Source: Rhodospira trueperi (lineage in GTDB: Bacteria > Pseudomonadota > Alphaproteobacteria > Rhodospirillales > Rhodospirillaceae). From it: DNA of 64,000 nucleotides. Location of the stretch: positions 1-64,000 of the forward strand of contig NZ_FNAP01000005.1 of NCBI RefSeq assembly GCF_900101965.1. Reading direction: 5' to 3'. Made by a program: the position numbers and the translations under genes. Numbering within the stretch: position 1 is the first letter of the stretch; every line of letters begins with the position of its first letter. The notes beneath the pieces are model-generated. The model did no database searches. It worked only from the letters and a program-made list of their open reading frames with translations, and had not been told where the DNA came from. Below, in pieces: positions 37,920 to 47,146 of this stretch.

Positions 37920-38110
37920 CGGATACTCGTCTTGTTCCACGCCGAGGCGCGCGGCAAGAGGTGACGCCTTAGGCGGGCTATAACAATACTATGCCAATCA
38001 GGATTGTTGGTGAGGCTCGTTCGTGGCTCTGTTCGTTGCGGCCTTCGCGCCGTCAAAAGGCGCGCGGCGTCTATGCCGCCCTGACCGCAGGTCTTGCGTT
38101 GGCTGTTTCG
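37920..38110. other. Non-coding spacer upstream of nhaA and downstream of the GGDEF-EAL gene
   Basis: No gene is supported here. GC-rich imperfect inverted repeats near 38030-38075 (GGCGCGAAGG / GGCGCGCGGCG) may act as the terminator of the minus-strand GGDEF-EAL gene, which ends at 38111. Confidence 0.4.
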
Positions 38111-40612
38111 TCAGCTTTTGGGCGCAGGCGCGGCGCTGTTCTTGAGAAAGATGCTGAAATCGGTGGCGGGCAGCGGCCGACTGACCCAGAATCCTTGGAA
38201 TAGGGAGCAGTCGTTGCTGCGCAGGAAGTCCATCTGTTCGCGCGATTCCACCCCCTCCGCCACCACCTGGAAGCCCAGGTTCTTGGCCAGCGAGACGATG
38301 GTGGCGATGATGGCGGCGTCCTTGGTGTCGTGCTCGACATCGCGCACGAAGGTCTGGTCGATCTTCAGCGTGTCGATGGGAAACGTCTTCAGGTAGTTCA
38401 GCGACGAATACCCGGTGCCGAAATCATCGATGGACAGCGTTACCCCCATGGCCTTGAGCGTGTTCAGGGCGCTGACGGCCCGTTCGACATCGCCCATCAT
38501 GACGCTTTCGGTGATCTCCAGGTCGAGACAGCCGGCGGGCATGCCTGTCCCGTCCAGGACATCGCGCACATTGTCCAGGAACTGGGAGTCGTTGAACTGC
38601 CGCACCGAGACGTTGACCGATATGCTGGGGGGCGAGATGCCATGTCTGCGCCATTCCATGAACTGTCGACAGGCTTCCGCGAGGGTCCAGCGTCCGATGG
38701 GGATGATGAGGCCGGACTCCTCGGCCAGGGGAATGAAATCCCCAGGTGAGACCAAGCCCAAACGTGGGTGGCGCCAGCGGATCAAGGCCTCGCACCCGAC
38801 CACGGTGCGCCCATCCCCGCCGACCTTGGGCTGATAGTGCAGTTCCAGTTCCTCGCGGTTGACGGCGTGACGCAGGTCGGTTTCCAGGTTCATCAACTCG
38901 ACGGAGCGTTGTGCCATGTCGGACGAGAAGGTCAGGTAGCGATCATTGCCCGAATGCTTGGCATGGTACATGGCAATGTCTGCGTTGCGCAGCAGCGTTT
39001 CGACGGTCTCTGCCTGATCCGGGTAGTAGGTGATGCCGATGGAGGGCAGGCAGAACAACTCCGCGTCCAGGACCTGGAAGGCCTCTGAGAGGACCTCGGT
39101 GATCTTCTCGGCGACCTGCCCGCCGACATCGCCGTCGGAGACCTCGGTCAGCACGATGATGAACTCGTCGCCGGCAAGCCGACCGACGGTGTCCGACATG
39201 CGCACCACCTGACGCAGGCGCCGCGCCACCAGTTTCAACACCTCGTCGCCGGCGGCGTGGCCGTACGAATCGTTGATGTTCTTGAATCGGTCCAGATCAA
39301 GGAACAGCACGCAGACACGGGTGCCGTCGCGCTGGGCCTTCAGGATGGCCTGCTCCAGCCGGTCCATGATGAGGTACCGGTTCGGCAGGTGGGTCAGCAT
39401 GTCGTAATTGGCCTGGAAGCGGATATGCTCCTCGTCGCGCTTGCGCTTGGTGATGTCGGTGCAGGCCGCGACGTAGTGCGTCAGGGCGCCGGTCCGGTCA
39501 CGCACGGCGGTGACCGACATTTCCATGGGGAATGGCGCCGCTTTGCGTCGCGGTGCCCAGGCCTCGCCGATCCAAAGGCCATGCTGATCCACATGCGCCA
39601 GAACGGTTTCCTCGAAATTGGGTTCGTGCAGTTCCGGCGTGGTCAACCGGGCCGGCCGCGCCAGGAGGTCGGCGGCGTCATGGCCCGTCATGCGTTGATA
39701 GGCCTCGTTGGCGCCCCACACGAGACCGTCACGGTCGATGATCACGATGCCTTCGTGAACGCTGTTGAGGACCTTGGCCATCAGCCGCAGATCGGCGTTG
39801 GCCTGACGGCGCTCGGTGATGTCCTGGACCGTGCCTTCGAAGAACTGGACCGTGCCGTCCTGGTCGCGCACACATCGGGCGTTTTCCGTGATCCAGATCA
39901 CCGAGCCGTCCTTGCGGTGGATCTGGGCCTCGAAGTTCTCGACCACGCCCGCGCTTTCCATCAACGCAATGAACCGCTGACGGGCCTTGGGGTCCGCATA
40001 GGTCTGGCGGGCGATATCCGTGCGCGCGGCGATCAACTCCTCCGGGCTGTCGAATCCGTAGATCCGGGCCAGCGCCGGGTTGGCGGTGACGTAGTGGCCC
40101 TCCGGCGTGGTCTGGTAGATGCCTTCCAGCGCGTTCTCGAACAGGCCCCGGTATCTGGCCTCGCTATCCCGCAACGCGCGCTTCATTTCGACGGCCTGAG
40201 TGGCCTCAATGAGGGTTACCAGCAGGATATCACTGGCCCGGGATGTGTCGCGCGGGACCGGCGCGGCGCCGTCGGCTTCATTGGCCATGGGCACCATCCG
40301 CAGCCACACATGCATCGGCGCGGCGTGGTCGCAACGGCACAGACGAAACGTCGCCGGCCCGCTGTCCCCGCCATCGGTCTGAGCCAGGTGGGTCTCCGGG
40401 TCATCCAGGCAGGCCTGGATGGCGCACCGGTCCTCTTCCGCGAACAGGTCCGCCAAGCTTTGACGGGGCAGGGCCTCTCGCGGGCCCCCGGTCATGCGGG
40501 CGAGACCCGCATTTGCGTAAACAAGCCTGCGATCCCGGACCAAGGCCAATCCGACGTCCGCATGGTCCAGGATCACGCGATTCGAAATGTCCGACGGTAG
40601 CCCGGGCGTCAT
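38111..40612 (-). CDS. PAS-PAS-GGDEF-EAL cyclic-di-GMP protein
   Basis: An 833-residue signalling protein with no membrane segment. PAS-like sensor domains lie near residues 15-115, 150-265 (YRGLFENALEGIYQTTPEG) and 275-395. The GGDEF domain begins near 410; its signature is AGDEF instead of GGDEF, and its activity is uncertain. The EAL domain has CEALIRWRHP, DDFGTGYSSL and KIDQTF, all intact, so phosphodiesterase activity on c-di-GMP is likely. The position gives no hint of the signal sensed. Confidence 0.95.
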   Translation of the reverse strand: MTPGLPSDISNRVILDHADVGLALVRDRRLVYANAGLARMTGGPREALPRQSLADLFAEEDRCAIQACLDDPETHLAQTDGGDSGPATFRLCRCDHAAPMHVWLRMVPMANEADGAAPVPRDTSRASDILLVTLIEATQAVEMKRALRDSEARYRGLFENALEGIYQTTPEGHYVTANPALARIYGFDSPEELIAARTDIARQTYADPKARQRFIALMESAGVVENFEAQIHRKDGSVIWITENARCVRDQDGTVQFFEGTVQDITERRQANADLRLMAKVLNSVHEGIVIIDRDGLVWGANEAYQRMTGHDAADLLARPARLTTPELHEPNFEETVLAHVDQHGLWIGEAWAPRRKAAPFPMEMSVTAVRDRTGALTHYVAACTDITKRKRDEEHIRFQANYDMLTHLPNRYLIMDRLEQAILKAQRDGTRVCVLFLDLDRFKNINDSYGHAAGDEVLKLVARRLRQVVRMSDTVGRLAGDEFIIVLTEVSDGDVGGQVAEKITEVLSEAFQVLDAELFCLPSIGITYYPDQAETVETLLRNADIAMYHAKHSGNDRYLTFSSDMAQRSVELMNLETDLRHAVNREELELHYQPKVGGDGRTVVGCEALIRWRHPRLGLVSPGDFIPLAEESGLIIPIGRWTLAEACRQFMEWRRHGISPPSISVNVSVRQFNDSQFLDNVRDVLDGTGMPAGCLDLEITESVMMGDVERAVSALNTLKAMGVTLSIDDFGTGYSSLNYLKTFPIDTLKIDQTFVRDVEHDTKDAAIIATIVSLAKNLGFQVVAEGVESREQMDFLRSNDCSLFQGFWVSRPLPATDFSIFLKNSAAPAPKS

Positions 40613-41044
40613 CGCGATGTCCTCCGGCTGGACCGGGGCGCGAAGAGTCGGGTGTCCTGGACCTGGAGGATGGCGAATACCGTGACCACGGGCCTACTTC
40701 TTCTTCGTCTCGGATCGGCCCCGTTCTGGGGGGGGAGTCGATCCGGTTGAAACCGTTTCCATCGAAGAATCCGGGATCACAGACTAAAAAACAATGAATT
40801 TCACCGTGCTAGGCGGGTTCATATCAAGAAGTATGCGAGAGTAGCCTATAACTAACTGAAAATTATGACAATTGTTGATTTCCCTTAAGGCGATTGTCAG
40901 GGAAGCTGCGACCCTAGTGGTTTATGCAGGGGGCTTCGGTTCGTTTGACTGTGCGCGTAATAGGTATGGCAATGCCGGGGATGACAACTAAAACAGAGGG
41001 GTTCGGCGGTCCCCACGCTTTGACCCCTTGTGGTCGGGTGGGAA
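40613..41044. other. Spacer upstream of the GGDEF-EAL gene
   Basis: No gene is supported. The part from 40780 to 40890 is markedly A+T-rich with sequences such as TATAACTAACTGAAAATTATGACAA split over promoter-like hexamers, and probably contains the minus-strand promoter. The part from 40900 to 41040 shows nothing I can name. Confidence 0.45.
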
Positions 41045-41980
41045 TCAGGACGACGGGGTCGGCAGGTCGGTGTGCGATGGCCAGTCGTCGAGCGCGCGCA
41101 CCAGCGCGGCGTGATCAAGGTTGCCGTCTCCGGCGGCGATCAGTCGGTCGTACAGTGCCATGGTGAGAGCCGTCGCGGGCAGGTCCAGACCCAGCGTCTC
41201 GGCCAGATCAAGGGCCTGGGCCAGATCCTTGCGTTGAGTTGTGACCCGGCCGCCGGGGGTGAACCGCCCCTCGACCATGCGCTGACCGTGCAGCTCCAGG
41301 ATGCGCGACCCGGCGAACCCGCCCATGAGCGCCTCGCGCACCCGGGCGGGATCGACGCCAGCGCGCCGCGCCAGGGCGAGACCCTCGGCCACTGCGCCGA
41401 TGGTCAGTCCGACGATGACCTGATTGGCTGCCTTGGCCACCTGTCCCGCGCCGACATCGCCGACGTGGGTGAACCGACGGCCCAGAACCTCGAACAATGG
41501 CCGTGCGCGGTCGATATCCGCCTCCACGCCGCCGGCCATGATGGTCAGAGTTGCTTGTTCGGCGCCGATCTGTCCTCCCGAGACCGGGGCGTCGATCCAG
41601 GCCGCTCCGGTTCGCGCCACACGGGACGCCAGTGTTCGGGTGGCGGTCACGGCCGTGGTGCCCATGTCAACGATCAGGGTGGCGGGGCGCGCGGCGGTCA
41701 ACACGCCGGACGATCCGGTGATCACAGCCTCGACCGCCGGGGTATCCGACACCATGAGGATGAGACTGTCGGCGTCCCGCGCCACGGCGGCCGGAGAGGC
41801 GGCGGTCTCGAAGCCCTCCGCGCCCAGTTCGGCCATCGGCCCCGGGCTGCGATTGTGGACGATCACCGTGGCGCCGGCGGCCTTGAGGTTGCGGGCCATG
41901 GGGCGCCCCATCAGGCCTAGGCCGATGACGCCCACGCATAGGCCGTTGAGAGACGGTCGGCCTCCGCCGCCGTCCGTCAC
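41045..41980 (-). CDS. Beta-hydroxyacid dehydrogenase (3-hydroxyisobutyrate dehydrogenase family)
   Basis: A 311-residue NAD(P)-dependent oxidoreductase. The Rossmann motif is VGVIGLGLMGRPMARNL, the substrate loop is DAPVSGG, and the catalytic lysine is in GAGQVAKAANQ. These are shared by 3-hydroxyisobutyrate dehydrogenase, tartronate semialdehyde reductase and related enzymes, so the precise substrate is open. It follows the TerB-like gene by five bases on the same strand. Confidence 0.9.
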   Translation of the reverse strand: MTDGGGGRPSLNGLCVGVIGLGLMGRPMARNLKAAGATVIVHNRSPGPMAELGAEGFETAASPAAVARDADSLILMVSDTPAVEAVITGSSGVLTAARPATLIVDMGTTAVTATRTLASRVARTGAAWIDAPVSGGQIGAEQATLTIMAGGVEADIDRARPLFEVLGRRFTHVGDVGAGQVAKAANQVIVGLTIGAVAEGLALARRAGVDPARVREALMGGFAGSRILELHGQRMVEGRFTPGGRVTTQRKDLAQALDLAETLGLDLPATALTMALYDRLIAAGDGNLDHAALVRALDDWPSHTDLPTPSS

Positions 41981-41985
41981 GGCGC

Positions 41986-42411
41986 TCAGATCCCGGTCCA
42001 GCGGGCGCGCGCACCCCGCTCGATTCCGGCGGCCACCAGGCGGTCGATGTTCAGGCGGTGGCGCAGGATTTCCAGCAGGCGCAGTTCCGACTGTTCCGCC
42101 TTGCGGTCGGCGGCCACCACGTCCAGCGCCAGGGCATAGGCGGTCTCGCGCAGGTACGGCGGTAGGCTGTCGCGGATGACGGCCACCGCGTCTTCCAGGT
42201 CATGCTCGCCGGAGGAGACCAGTTGCATGCACGCCTCGACCCGGCGCGGCAGTTCCTGGGGATCAAACCCGTCGAAGGCGGGCAGGCCGCGCACGATATC
42301 GCCCATCGTCTGCCATTCGACCTCCTTCATGTCGGTATCTACGGCCGAGGCCAGGACCATGATGTAAATGAGGGCGTCCTGGGCGGACAGGGTGAGCTGG
42401 GCGGTGTCCAT
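41986..42411 (-). CDS. TerB-like helical protein
   Basis: A 141-residue all-helical protein similar to the TerB/tellurite-resistance fold. It shows LSAQDALIYIMVLASAVDTDM, where the acidic residues could bind a metal, then EVEWQTMGDIVRGLPAF and AYALALDVVAADRKAEQSE. Many such proteins occur singly in proteobacteria with no proven role in tellurite resistance. Start at 42411 is the family start. It is followed after five bases by the dehydrogenase gene. Confidence 0.85.
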   Translation of the reverse strand: MDTAQLTLSAQDALIYIMVLASAVDTDMKEVEWQTMGDIVRGLPAFDGFDPQELPRRVEACMQLVSSGEHDLEDAVAVIRDSLPPYLRETAYALALDVVAADRKAEQSELRLLEILRHRLNIDRLVAAGIERGARARWTGI

Positions 42412-42539
42412 GAGGTGTCGTCTCGTTCTTGGTTGTGTCTGTGGCGTGTGGCCGAAGGACGCGGGGCCATCACGTCTCGCATTGAGCCTCCGGCATGGGG
42501 CGCGGGGCAATCCCTTTTTTGTGGAACACCGCCGAAAAG

Positions 42540-42581
42540 GAAAACGCGGCCTGCGGCGAACGGGATTGTCCCATTCGCCGC
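42540..42581 (-). terminator. Terminator after the heavy-metal exporter gene
   Basis: GCGGCGAA (42553-42560) pairs with TTCGCCGC (42574-42581), and the inner GGGA/TCCC extends the stem. On the minus strand a TTTTCC tract follows after a few bases. It lies just past the stop at 42605. Confidence 0.65.
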
Positions 42582-42604
42582 ATGGCTCGCTTGAACAGAC
42601 CGGC

Positions 42605-43822
42605 TTATCCGACCAGGGCGTAGGTGCCGTAGCCGACCAGCACCGCCGGCACGGCGCTGTAGGCGGTGGCCACGAGGGCCGCGCGCGGCGCCACCGCGAT
42701 GGCGGGGAACAGGGCATCGCCGTCGTTGGCGAGGGCGTTGCCCATCTGCGCCGACAGGGGTGCCACGCCGGACAGGTACAGCGTCGTCACCAGGATCTGC
42801 GGCCCGCAGCCGGGGATCAACCCGACCAGGACGGCGATGGCCGGCACCAGGGGCGCGGCGGTCTGGAACACGACCGAGAGATCAAGCCCCAGCCCGGCGA
42901 CAATCAACTGGTATCCGGCGAAGGCGAACACCACCCAGGCCGTCACGAAAGAGGTCGTGGCCACCACCGGCTTGAGGTCCAGTCCCTTCCGCGGCGCGAC
43001 GTCGGAACAGCCGCCGGCCTCCATGCCCCGGCCCTGCAATACCCACAGGGCCAACGCGCCCGCAGCCCCGACGACGCCCAGCCAGTAGCCGGGCGCGACC
43101 CCCAGAACCGAGGCCAGCCAGGCATCGACGTCCACCTGGAAGGCGAGCAGCACGCCCAGCGCAAGCCCCGGGCCAAGCAGAAGCAGCCAGGCCCGCTCAA
43201 GGGCGATGGCGACCGGGGTGCCTCCCCCTTCCGACTCGTCCGTCCGGCACGCCGGGGCTGCGTCGGAGGCCGCCTCCCGGGGCCGCATGAAGCCCGGCCC
43301 ATGGATGGCATCCACGATCCATCCGGACAGCACGCCCACGACCACGCTCACGGCCAGCACCAGTGCAGCAATGTCCGGCGCCTGGGCCAGCAGCAGGAAC
43401 ATGGCGTCACCCATCGTCGCCGTCAGCGTGGCCACAACGCCGCCCATGCTGAGGTGTCCGCGCGTGTATTGCGTGATGGCCACAATGGCGCCGCCGCATC
43501 CGGGAAAGGCCCCAAGCGCCGCCGCGATGGGCACCTGCCAGCGGGCGTGGCGGCGCAGCACGCTGCCCAGGTCGGTGCCGAGGGCCCGCTCGGCCACCCC
43601 CAACAGAACCAGGGTGCCGGCCACGAACACGGCGACGGCCAGATAGGCTTCGCTGAGAACGTCCAGCAGAACCATCGTGCCGTTCGGCACCGACAGGGTT
43701 ATTCCCGCCAGAACGGCCAACGCCAGGGCGCGCCGGCCCGGCCCGGTGAGGTCGATCCGTCCCCGACCGGGGAAGGGCAGGCCGGCGACCGGCCGACGGA
43801 TGGCGGCAATCAAGGTGGTCAT
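42605..43822 (-). CDS. Putative manganese/heavy-metal exporter (DUF2899 type)
   Basis: A 405-residue membrane protein with about ten or eleven helices. Two matching motifs, FPGCGGAIV near residue 105 and IPGCGPQILV near 350, mark inverted halves and are typical of the putative 10TM heavy-metal exporter family. A Pro/Ser/Glu-rich loop of some 35 residues separates the halves. Start at 43822 is followed by a basic segment before the first helix. A palindrome upstream resembles a Fur/Mur box, which supports a role with Mn or Fe. Confidence 0.85.
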   Translation of the reverse strand: MTTLIAAIRRPVAGLPFPGRGRIDLTGPGRRALALAVLAGITLSVPNGTMVLLDVLSEAYLAVAVFVAGTLVLLGVAERALGTDLGSVLRRHARWQVPIAAALGAFPGCGGAIVAITQYTRGHLSMGGVVATLTATMGDAMFLLLAQAPDIAALVLAVSVVVGVLSGWIVDAIHGPGFMRPREAASDAAPACRTDESEGGGTPVAIALERAWLLLLGPGLALGVLLAFQVDVDAWLASVLGVAPGYWLGVVGAAGALALWVLQGRGMEAGGCSDVAPRKGLDLKPVVATTSFVTAWVVFAFAGYQLIVAGLGLDLSVVFQTAAPLVPAIAVLVGLIPGCGPQILVTTLYLSGVAPLSAQMGNALANDGDALFPAIAVAPRAALVATAYSAVPAVLVGYGTYALVG

Positions 43823-43856
43823 GGCGTGGTGTCCTCCAGCGGTGGCATGCCATGCG

Positions 43857-43876
43857 AATGCGAATGACTCGCAATT
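43857..43876. promoter_or_regulatory. Candidate Fur/Mur-type operator of the metal exporter
   Basis: The core TGCGAATGACTCGCA (43859-43873) has perfect five-base arms and AT flanks, the layout of alphaproteobacterial Fur-family boxes. It lies 35 bases upstream of the exporter start. The remaining spacer to 44166 shows no gene. Confidence 0.5.
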
Positions 43877-44166
43877 CATGGAGCGTTTATACGGGACACG
43901 TGCCGCTTTGTCCAAGCATTTGTTTCCTGCACTTTGATCGGATACGCCGATCAAAAGCGGGCGGTATCCGCACGTCCTGTCTGGAACCTGTTTCTCAACG
44001 GGCAAACGCGATGAGTCGCTGCCAGGGAATACGATGCGCCGCCCAAATCGATCCCCGAGCTTGGCGGAAAAATCTGGGAATGTGGCGCTGATCGTGCGAC
44101 CACTAGCGTTCGTTCGAATGACGTCGGAGTGTCTGGCCGCGCTTCCGGCCGTCCTTGCTGGATGTA

Positions 44167-44865
44167 ATGATGATCGAGTCGACTCATCGTCCGACCGACC
44201 GGAATGCTCCGGAAATCTTGACACGGTTCGAGGTTCGCAACGGGGGCGACGGTCTGCTGCAGCGAGTGTTGGCGCCGCCGAACTTCGGCGTGATGACAAT
44301 TGAGGCCACGGAGTCCGCGCCGGAATTGATGGAGACCGCTCGCCGGGCCACCGAGCAGGGTGGCTATGTGGTGTTGTTGACGGCGGCCAGCGCGTGGCGG
44401 CTGGACCTTGCCAACACGCTGATTGAGGCGGCCGTTCGGCGATGGCCAGACCTGTTGGAACGCCGGGACAGGCTGCGGCTCGCCCTGCACGAAGCTGTGG
44501 TCAATGCTTTGTTGCACGGGTGCTTGCGGGTGCCGCCGCATCTGCGGGACACGCCGGAAGGTTGGCTGAAGCACAGTCAGGAAATCGAGGCGGCGCTGGC
44601 CGATCCGGAGCGGGGCAGTCGCCCGGTGCTGGTCACCCTGGTTGCTGGATCTGACGGATGGGTGGCTCAGGTTGTTGATCAGGGACCGGGCTTCGCCGCG
44701 CCGCGAGACCCAACGAGCGATGCGGTCATCCCCGCAGCGCTGCATGTGCCGACACGGGGGCGCGGGCTGGCGATGATGCGCGCCGCCTGCGACCGCGTTG
44801 TCTGGCTTGATGGCGGTCGCCGCGTCGAATTGACCATGCCCTATCCGCCGGAGCGGGAGGGCTGA
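44167..44865 (+). CDS. RsbW-like anti-sigma factor/serine kinase ATPase domain protein
   Basis: A 232-residue protein with a GHKL ATPase domain of the RsbW/SpoIIAB kind. The N box is LALHEAVVNALLHG, the G1 box VVDQGPGF, and the G2 region TRGRGLAMMRAACD. The first 70 residues are another domain of unknown type. Starts at 44167 or 44170 are both possible. It might regulate a sigma factor or an anti-sigma antagonist, but neither partner is beside it. The next two genes encode potassium channels, which may be unrelated. Confidence 0.85.
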   Translation: MMIESTHRPTDRNAPEILTRFEVRNGGDGLLQRVLAPPNFGVMTIEATESAPELMETARRATEQGGYVVLLTAASAWRLDLANTLIEAAVRRWPDLLERRDRLRLALHEAVVNALLHGCLRVPPHLRDTPEGWLKHSQEIEAALADPERGSRPVLVTLVAGSDGWVAQVVDQGPGFAAPRDPTSDAVIPAALHVPTRGRGLAMMRAACDRVVWLDGGRRVELTMPYPPEREG

Positions 44866-44913
44866 TACCCTCAAGGCCCGTGTGCGGATCATGAAGACGC
44901 GGTAGGAGGACGC

Positions 44914-45705
44914 ATGTCGGTTCGCTCCATGCTTGCACGGCAACTGGATCCGGCCCTGCGCGAGGCGCCGGGACTGTCGCCGGCGAACTGGGCCGTTTGC
45001 GGCCTGATCGTGGCCGCCATGCTGGTGGCCGTGCTGGAGACCGAGCCGGCGTTGCGCACCGGACGCGAAACCCTGTTCCTGGCGGTCGAAATCGGTCTGA
45101 CCGGGCTGCTGGCTCTGGAGTACGCGGTGCGGGTCTGGGTGAGCGTCGAAAACCCCGCCTATGACGGTCGGCTGGCTTATGTGCGCTCTCCGGCGGCCGT
45201 GTTCGACCTTCTGACCATTCTTGTGGTGCTTGCCACGGCCTTTGGAACGGAAGGGTTTCTGCTGCGTCTGGCCATGCTGTTGCGGGTCCTGCGCATCGCC
45301 CGTCTGGGTCGGTTTTCCAAAGCGTTCGACGCCGTGGCGGCGGCGGTGGCCTCGCGCTCCACGGAACTGGGGTTGAGCGTGGCGTTTGCCGGCCTGCTGC
45401 TGCTGGTGTCGTCGGCGATGCTGTATCTGGTCGAGGGGGCGGTGCAGCCGGAGTCCTTCGGCTCGATCCCGCGTGCCATGTGGTGGTCGGTGGCGACCCT
45501 GACCACGGTTGGGTACGGCGATGTCTTCCCGGTCACCGCGTTGGGCCGGGTGTTCGCCGCCCTGACCGCAATCACCGGCATCGGCCTGATCGCCATGCCG
45601 ACCGGCATTCTGGCGAGCGCCTTCAGCGATGCCTTCCAGGCGCAGCGCGCCGCCGCCGAACGGCAGGACCCGGGCACTGAAACGTCGGAGCGCGCCGAGT
45701 CATGA
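44914..45705 (+). CDS. Voltage-gated-type potassium channel
   Basis: A 263-residue ion channel with six membrane helices. The selectivity filter is TTVGYGD near residue 200. The fourth helix carries regularly spaced arginines (LLRVLRIARLGRFSKAF), the voltage-sensor pattern. The C-terminal cytosolic part is short and has no RCK domain. AGGAGG lies upstream. It overlaps the next channel gene by four bases, so the two are translationally coupled. Confidence 0.93.
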   Translation: MSVRSMLARQLDPALREAPGLSPANWAVCGLIVAAMLVAVLETEPALRTGRETLFLAVEIGLTGLLALEYAVRVWVSVENPAYDGRLAYVRSPAAVFDLLTILVVLATAFGTEGFLLRLAMLLRVLRIARLGRFSKAFDAVAAAVASRSTELGLSVAFAGLLLLVSSAMLYLVEGAVQPESFGSIPRAMWWSVATLTTVGYGDVFPVTALGRVFAALTAITGIGLIAMPTGILASAFSDAFQAQRAAAERQDPGTETSERAES

Positions 45706-46484
45706 CGGACGCCATGCCCCTGAAAGACCGCCTGACGACCCTTTATACCGGCTTCGGGCCGGGTGCGACGCGGTTCCGCTACGGCCTGATCGTGTTCGAT
45801 CTGTGTACCATCGCCTTTATCGTGACCACGCTCCCGATGTCGTCCACGGCGGCCATCATCGGTGTGGACATCGCCATTGGCGTCGTGGTGTTGGCCGACC
45901 TTCTGGCGCGGATGTGGATCGCCCCCAACCTGAGGCGGCATCTGCTGCGTCCCACCACGCTGGCCGACATCGTCGTGGTGTTCTCGTTGCTGCTGGCGCC
46001 GTTGCTGGCGGGCAATCTGGCCTTTCTGAGAATCCTCAGGTTGGTGAGGCTGCTGCATTCCTATCAGGTGCTGCGGGACCTGCGACGCGAGGCCGCGTTC
46101 TTCCGCCGCAACGAAGACGTCATCATCAGCTCGATCAACCTGATCACGTTCATCTTCGTGGTCACGGCGCTGGTGTTCGTGCTCCAGCACGAGGACAACC
46201 CGGGCATCAACAGCTACATCGACGCGCTGTACTTCACGGTCACCACCCTGACCACCACCGGCTTTGGCGACATCACCCTGAGTGGGACGTGGGGCCGCCT
46301 GCTGGCGGTGGTCGTCATGGTGGGCGGGGTGTCGCTGTTCCTGCGGTTGGTGCAGACCGTGTTCCGGCCGCCGAAGATCCGCCACACCTGCCAGACCTGC
46401 GGCCTGCGGCGCCATGATCCGGACGCGGTCCACTGCAAGCACTGCGGTGAGACCCTGCATATCGAGACCGAGGGCGAGAGTTGA
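45702..46484 (+). CDS. Potassium channel with C-terminal zinc ribbon
   Basis: A 260-residue six-helix channel. The filter reads TTTGFGD, a variant of TVGYGD. The fourth helix has spaced arginines (LRILRLVRLLHSYQVLRDLRR). The C terminus has two CxxC pairs, CQTCG and CKHCG, about 15 residues apart, which form a zinc-ribbon-like module rare in channels. The start overlaps the previous channel gene. The two products may form mixed tetramers; that is an inference. Confidence 0.92.
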   Translation: MTDAMPLKDRLTTLYTGFGPGATRFRYGLIVFDLCTIAFIVTTLPMSSTAAIIGVDIAIGVVVLADLLARMWIAPNLRRHLLRPTTLADIVVVFSLLLAPLLAGNLAFLRILRLVRLLHSYQVLRDLRREAAFFRRNEDVIISSINLITFIFVVTALVFVLQHEDNPGINSYIDALYFTVTTLTTTGFGDITLSGTWGRLLAVVVMVGGVSLFLRLVQTVFRPPKIRHTCQTCGLRRHDPDAVHCKHCGETLHIETEGES

Positions 46485-46540
46485 TCCCGGCGCGTCTCGC
46501 GGCTTGACGCCTCCGCGCTGGTCGCGCATGACGGGGCGCC

Positions 46541-47146
46541 ATGACCGACATGCCAACTCCACGCCATCCCCGCCCCGGCGGTGTTCTGACGGCGGCGCGC
46601 GAGCGCCTGCTGCGACCACTGGCCATCGCCCTGGCCCTTTACGGCGGCCTTGTTCTGCTGGTCGTGACCGCGCTGACCATGGTCAATGTAACCGGGGTCG
46701 CGCTGGATGCCCTGGTCCGTCCGCTCGGCGGGTCCGTCCCCGGTCTGGCGGGGTACGAGGAGGTGGTGGCGCTGCTGATCGGCGGCGGCGCCCTGGCCTT
46801 CCTGCCGTACTGCCAGTTGCGCTACGGCCATGTCGCGGTGGACCTCTTCACCCTGCGCGCTCCGCGCGCCTTCAACGCCGCCCTGGACCGGCTGTCGCTG
46901 GCCCTGACGGCGCTGCTGGCGCTGTTCCTGGGCGGCTCGATGATCGTCGGCATGGCCGAGGCGCGGGCGGACGGCGTGATCTCCAGCGTGCGGGCGTGGC
47001 CCGAATGGCCGTTCTGGCTGCCGGGCATCGTCGCCCTTCTGGCCTGGAGCGCCACCGCCGCCGTCATGGCCGCCGCCCCGCCGGGACCGGAGGCCGCCGG
47101 CAGCCACTACCCCCACGCCGGCACCCCGGGCAATGCCGATGGGTGA
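46541..47146 (+). CDS. TRAP transporter small permease (DctQ type)
   Basis: A 201-residue four-helix membrane protein with the DctQ pattern (VTALTMVNVTGVALDAL, EEVVALLIGGGALAFLPYCQLRYGHVAVDL). It pairs with the large permease in a sodium-driven uptake system for organic acids. The reading overlaps the next gene by 14 bases. No periplasmic binding protein gene lies on either side. Confidence 0.9.
   Translation: MTDMPTPRHPRPGGVLTAARERLLRPLAIALALYGGLVLLVVTALTMVNVTGVALDALVRPLGGSVPGLAGYEEVVALLIGGGALAFLPYCQLRYGHVAVDLFTLRAPRAFNAALDRLSLALTALLALFLGGSMIVGMAEARADGVISSVRAWPEWPFWLPGIVALLAWSATAAVMAAAPPGPEAAGSHYPHAGTPGNADG

Noticed and set aside
40897-41118. Minus-strand 73-codon frame upstream of the GGDEF-EAL gene
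   Set aside because: Cys/His/Pro/Thr-rich shadow-like sequence with no start signal; overlaps the neighbouring dehydrogenase end.
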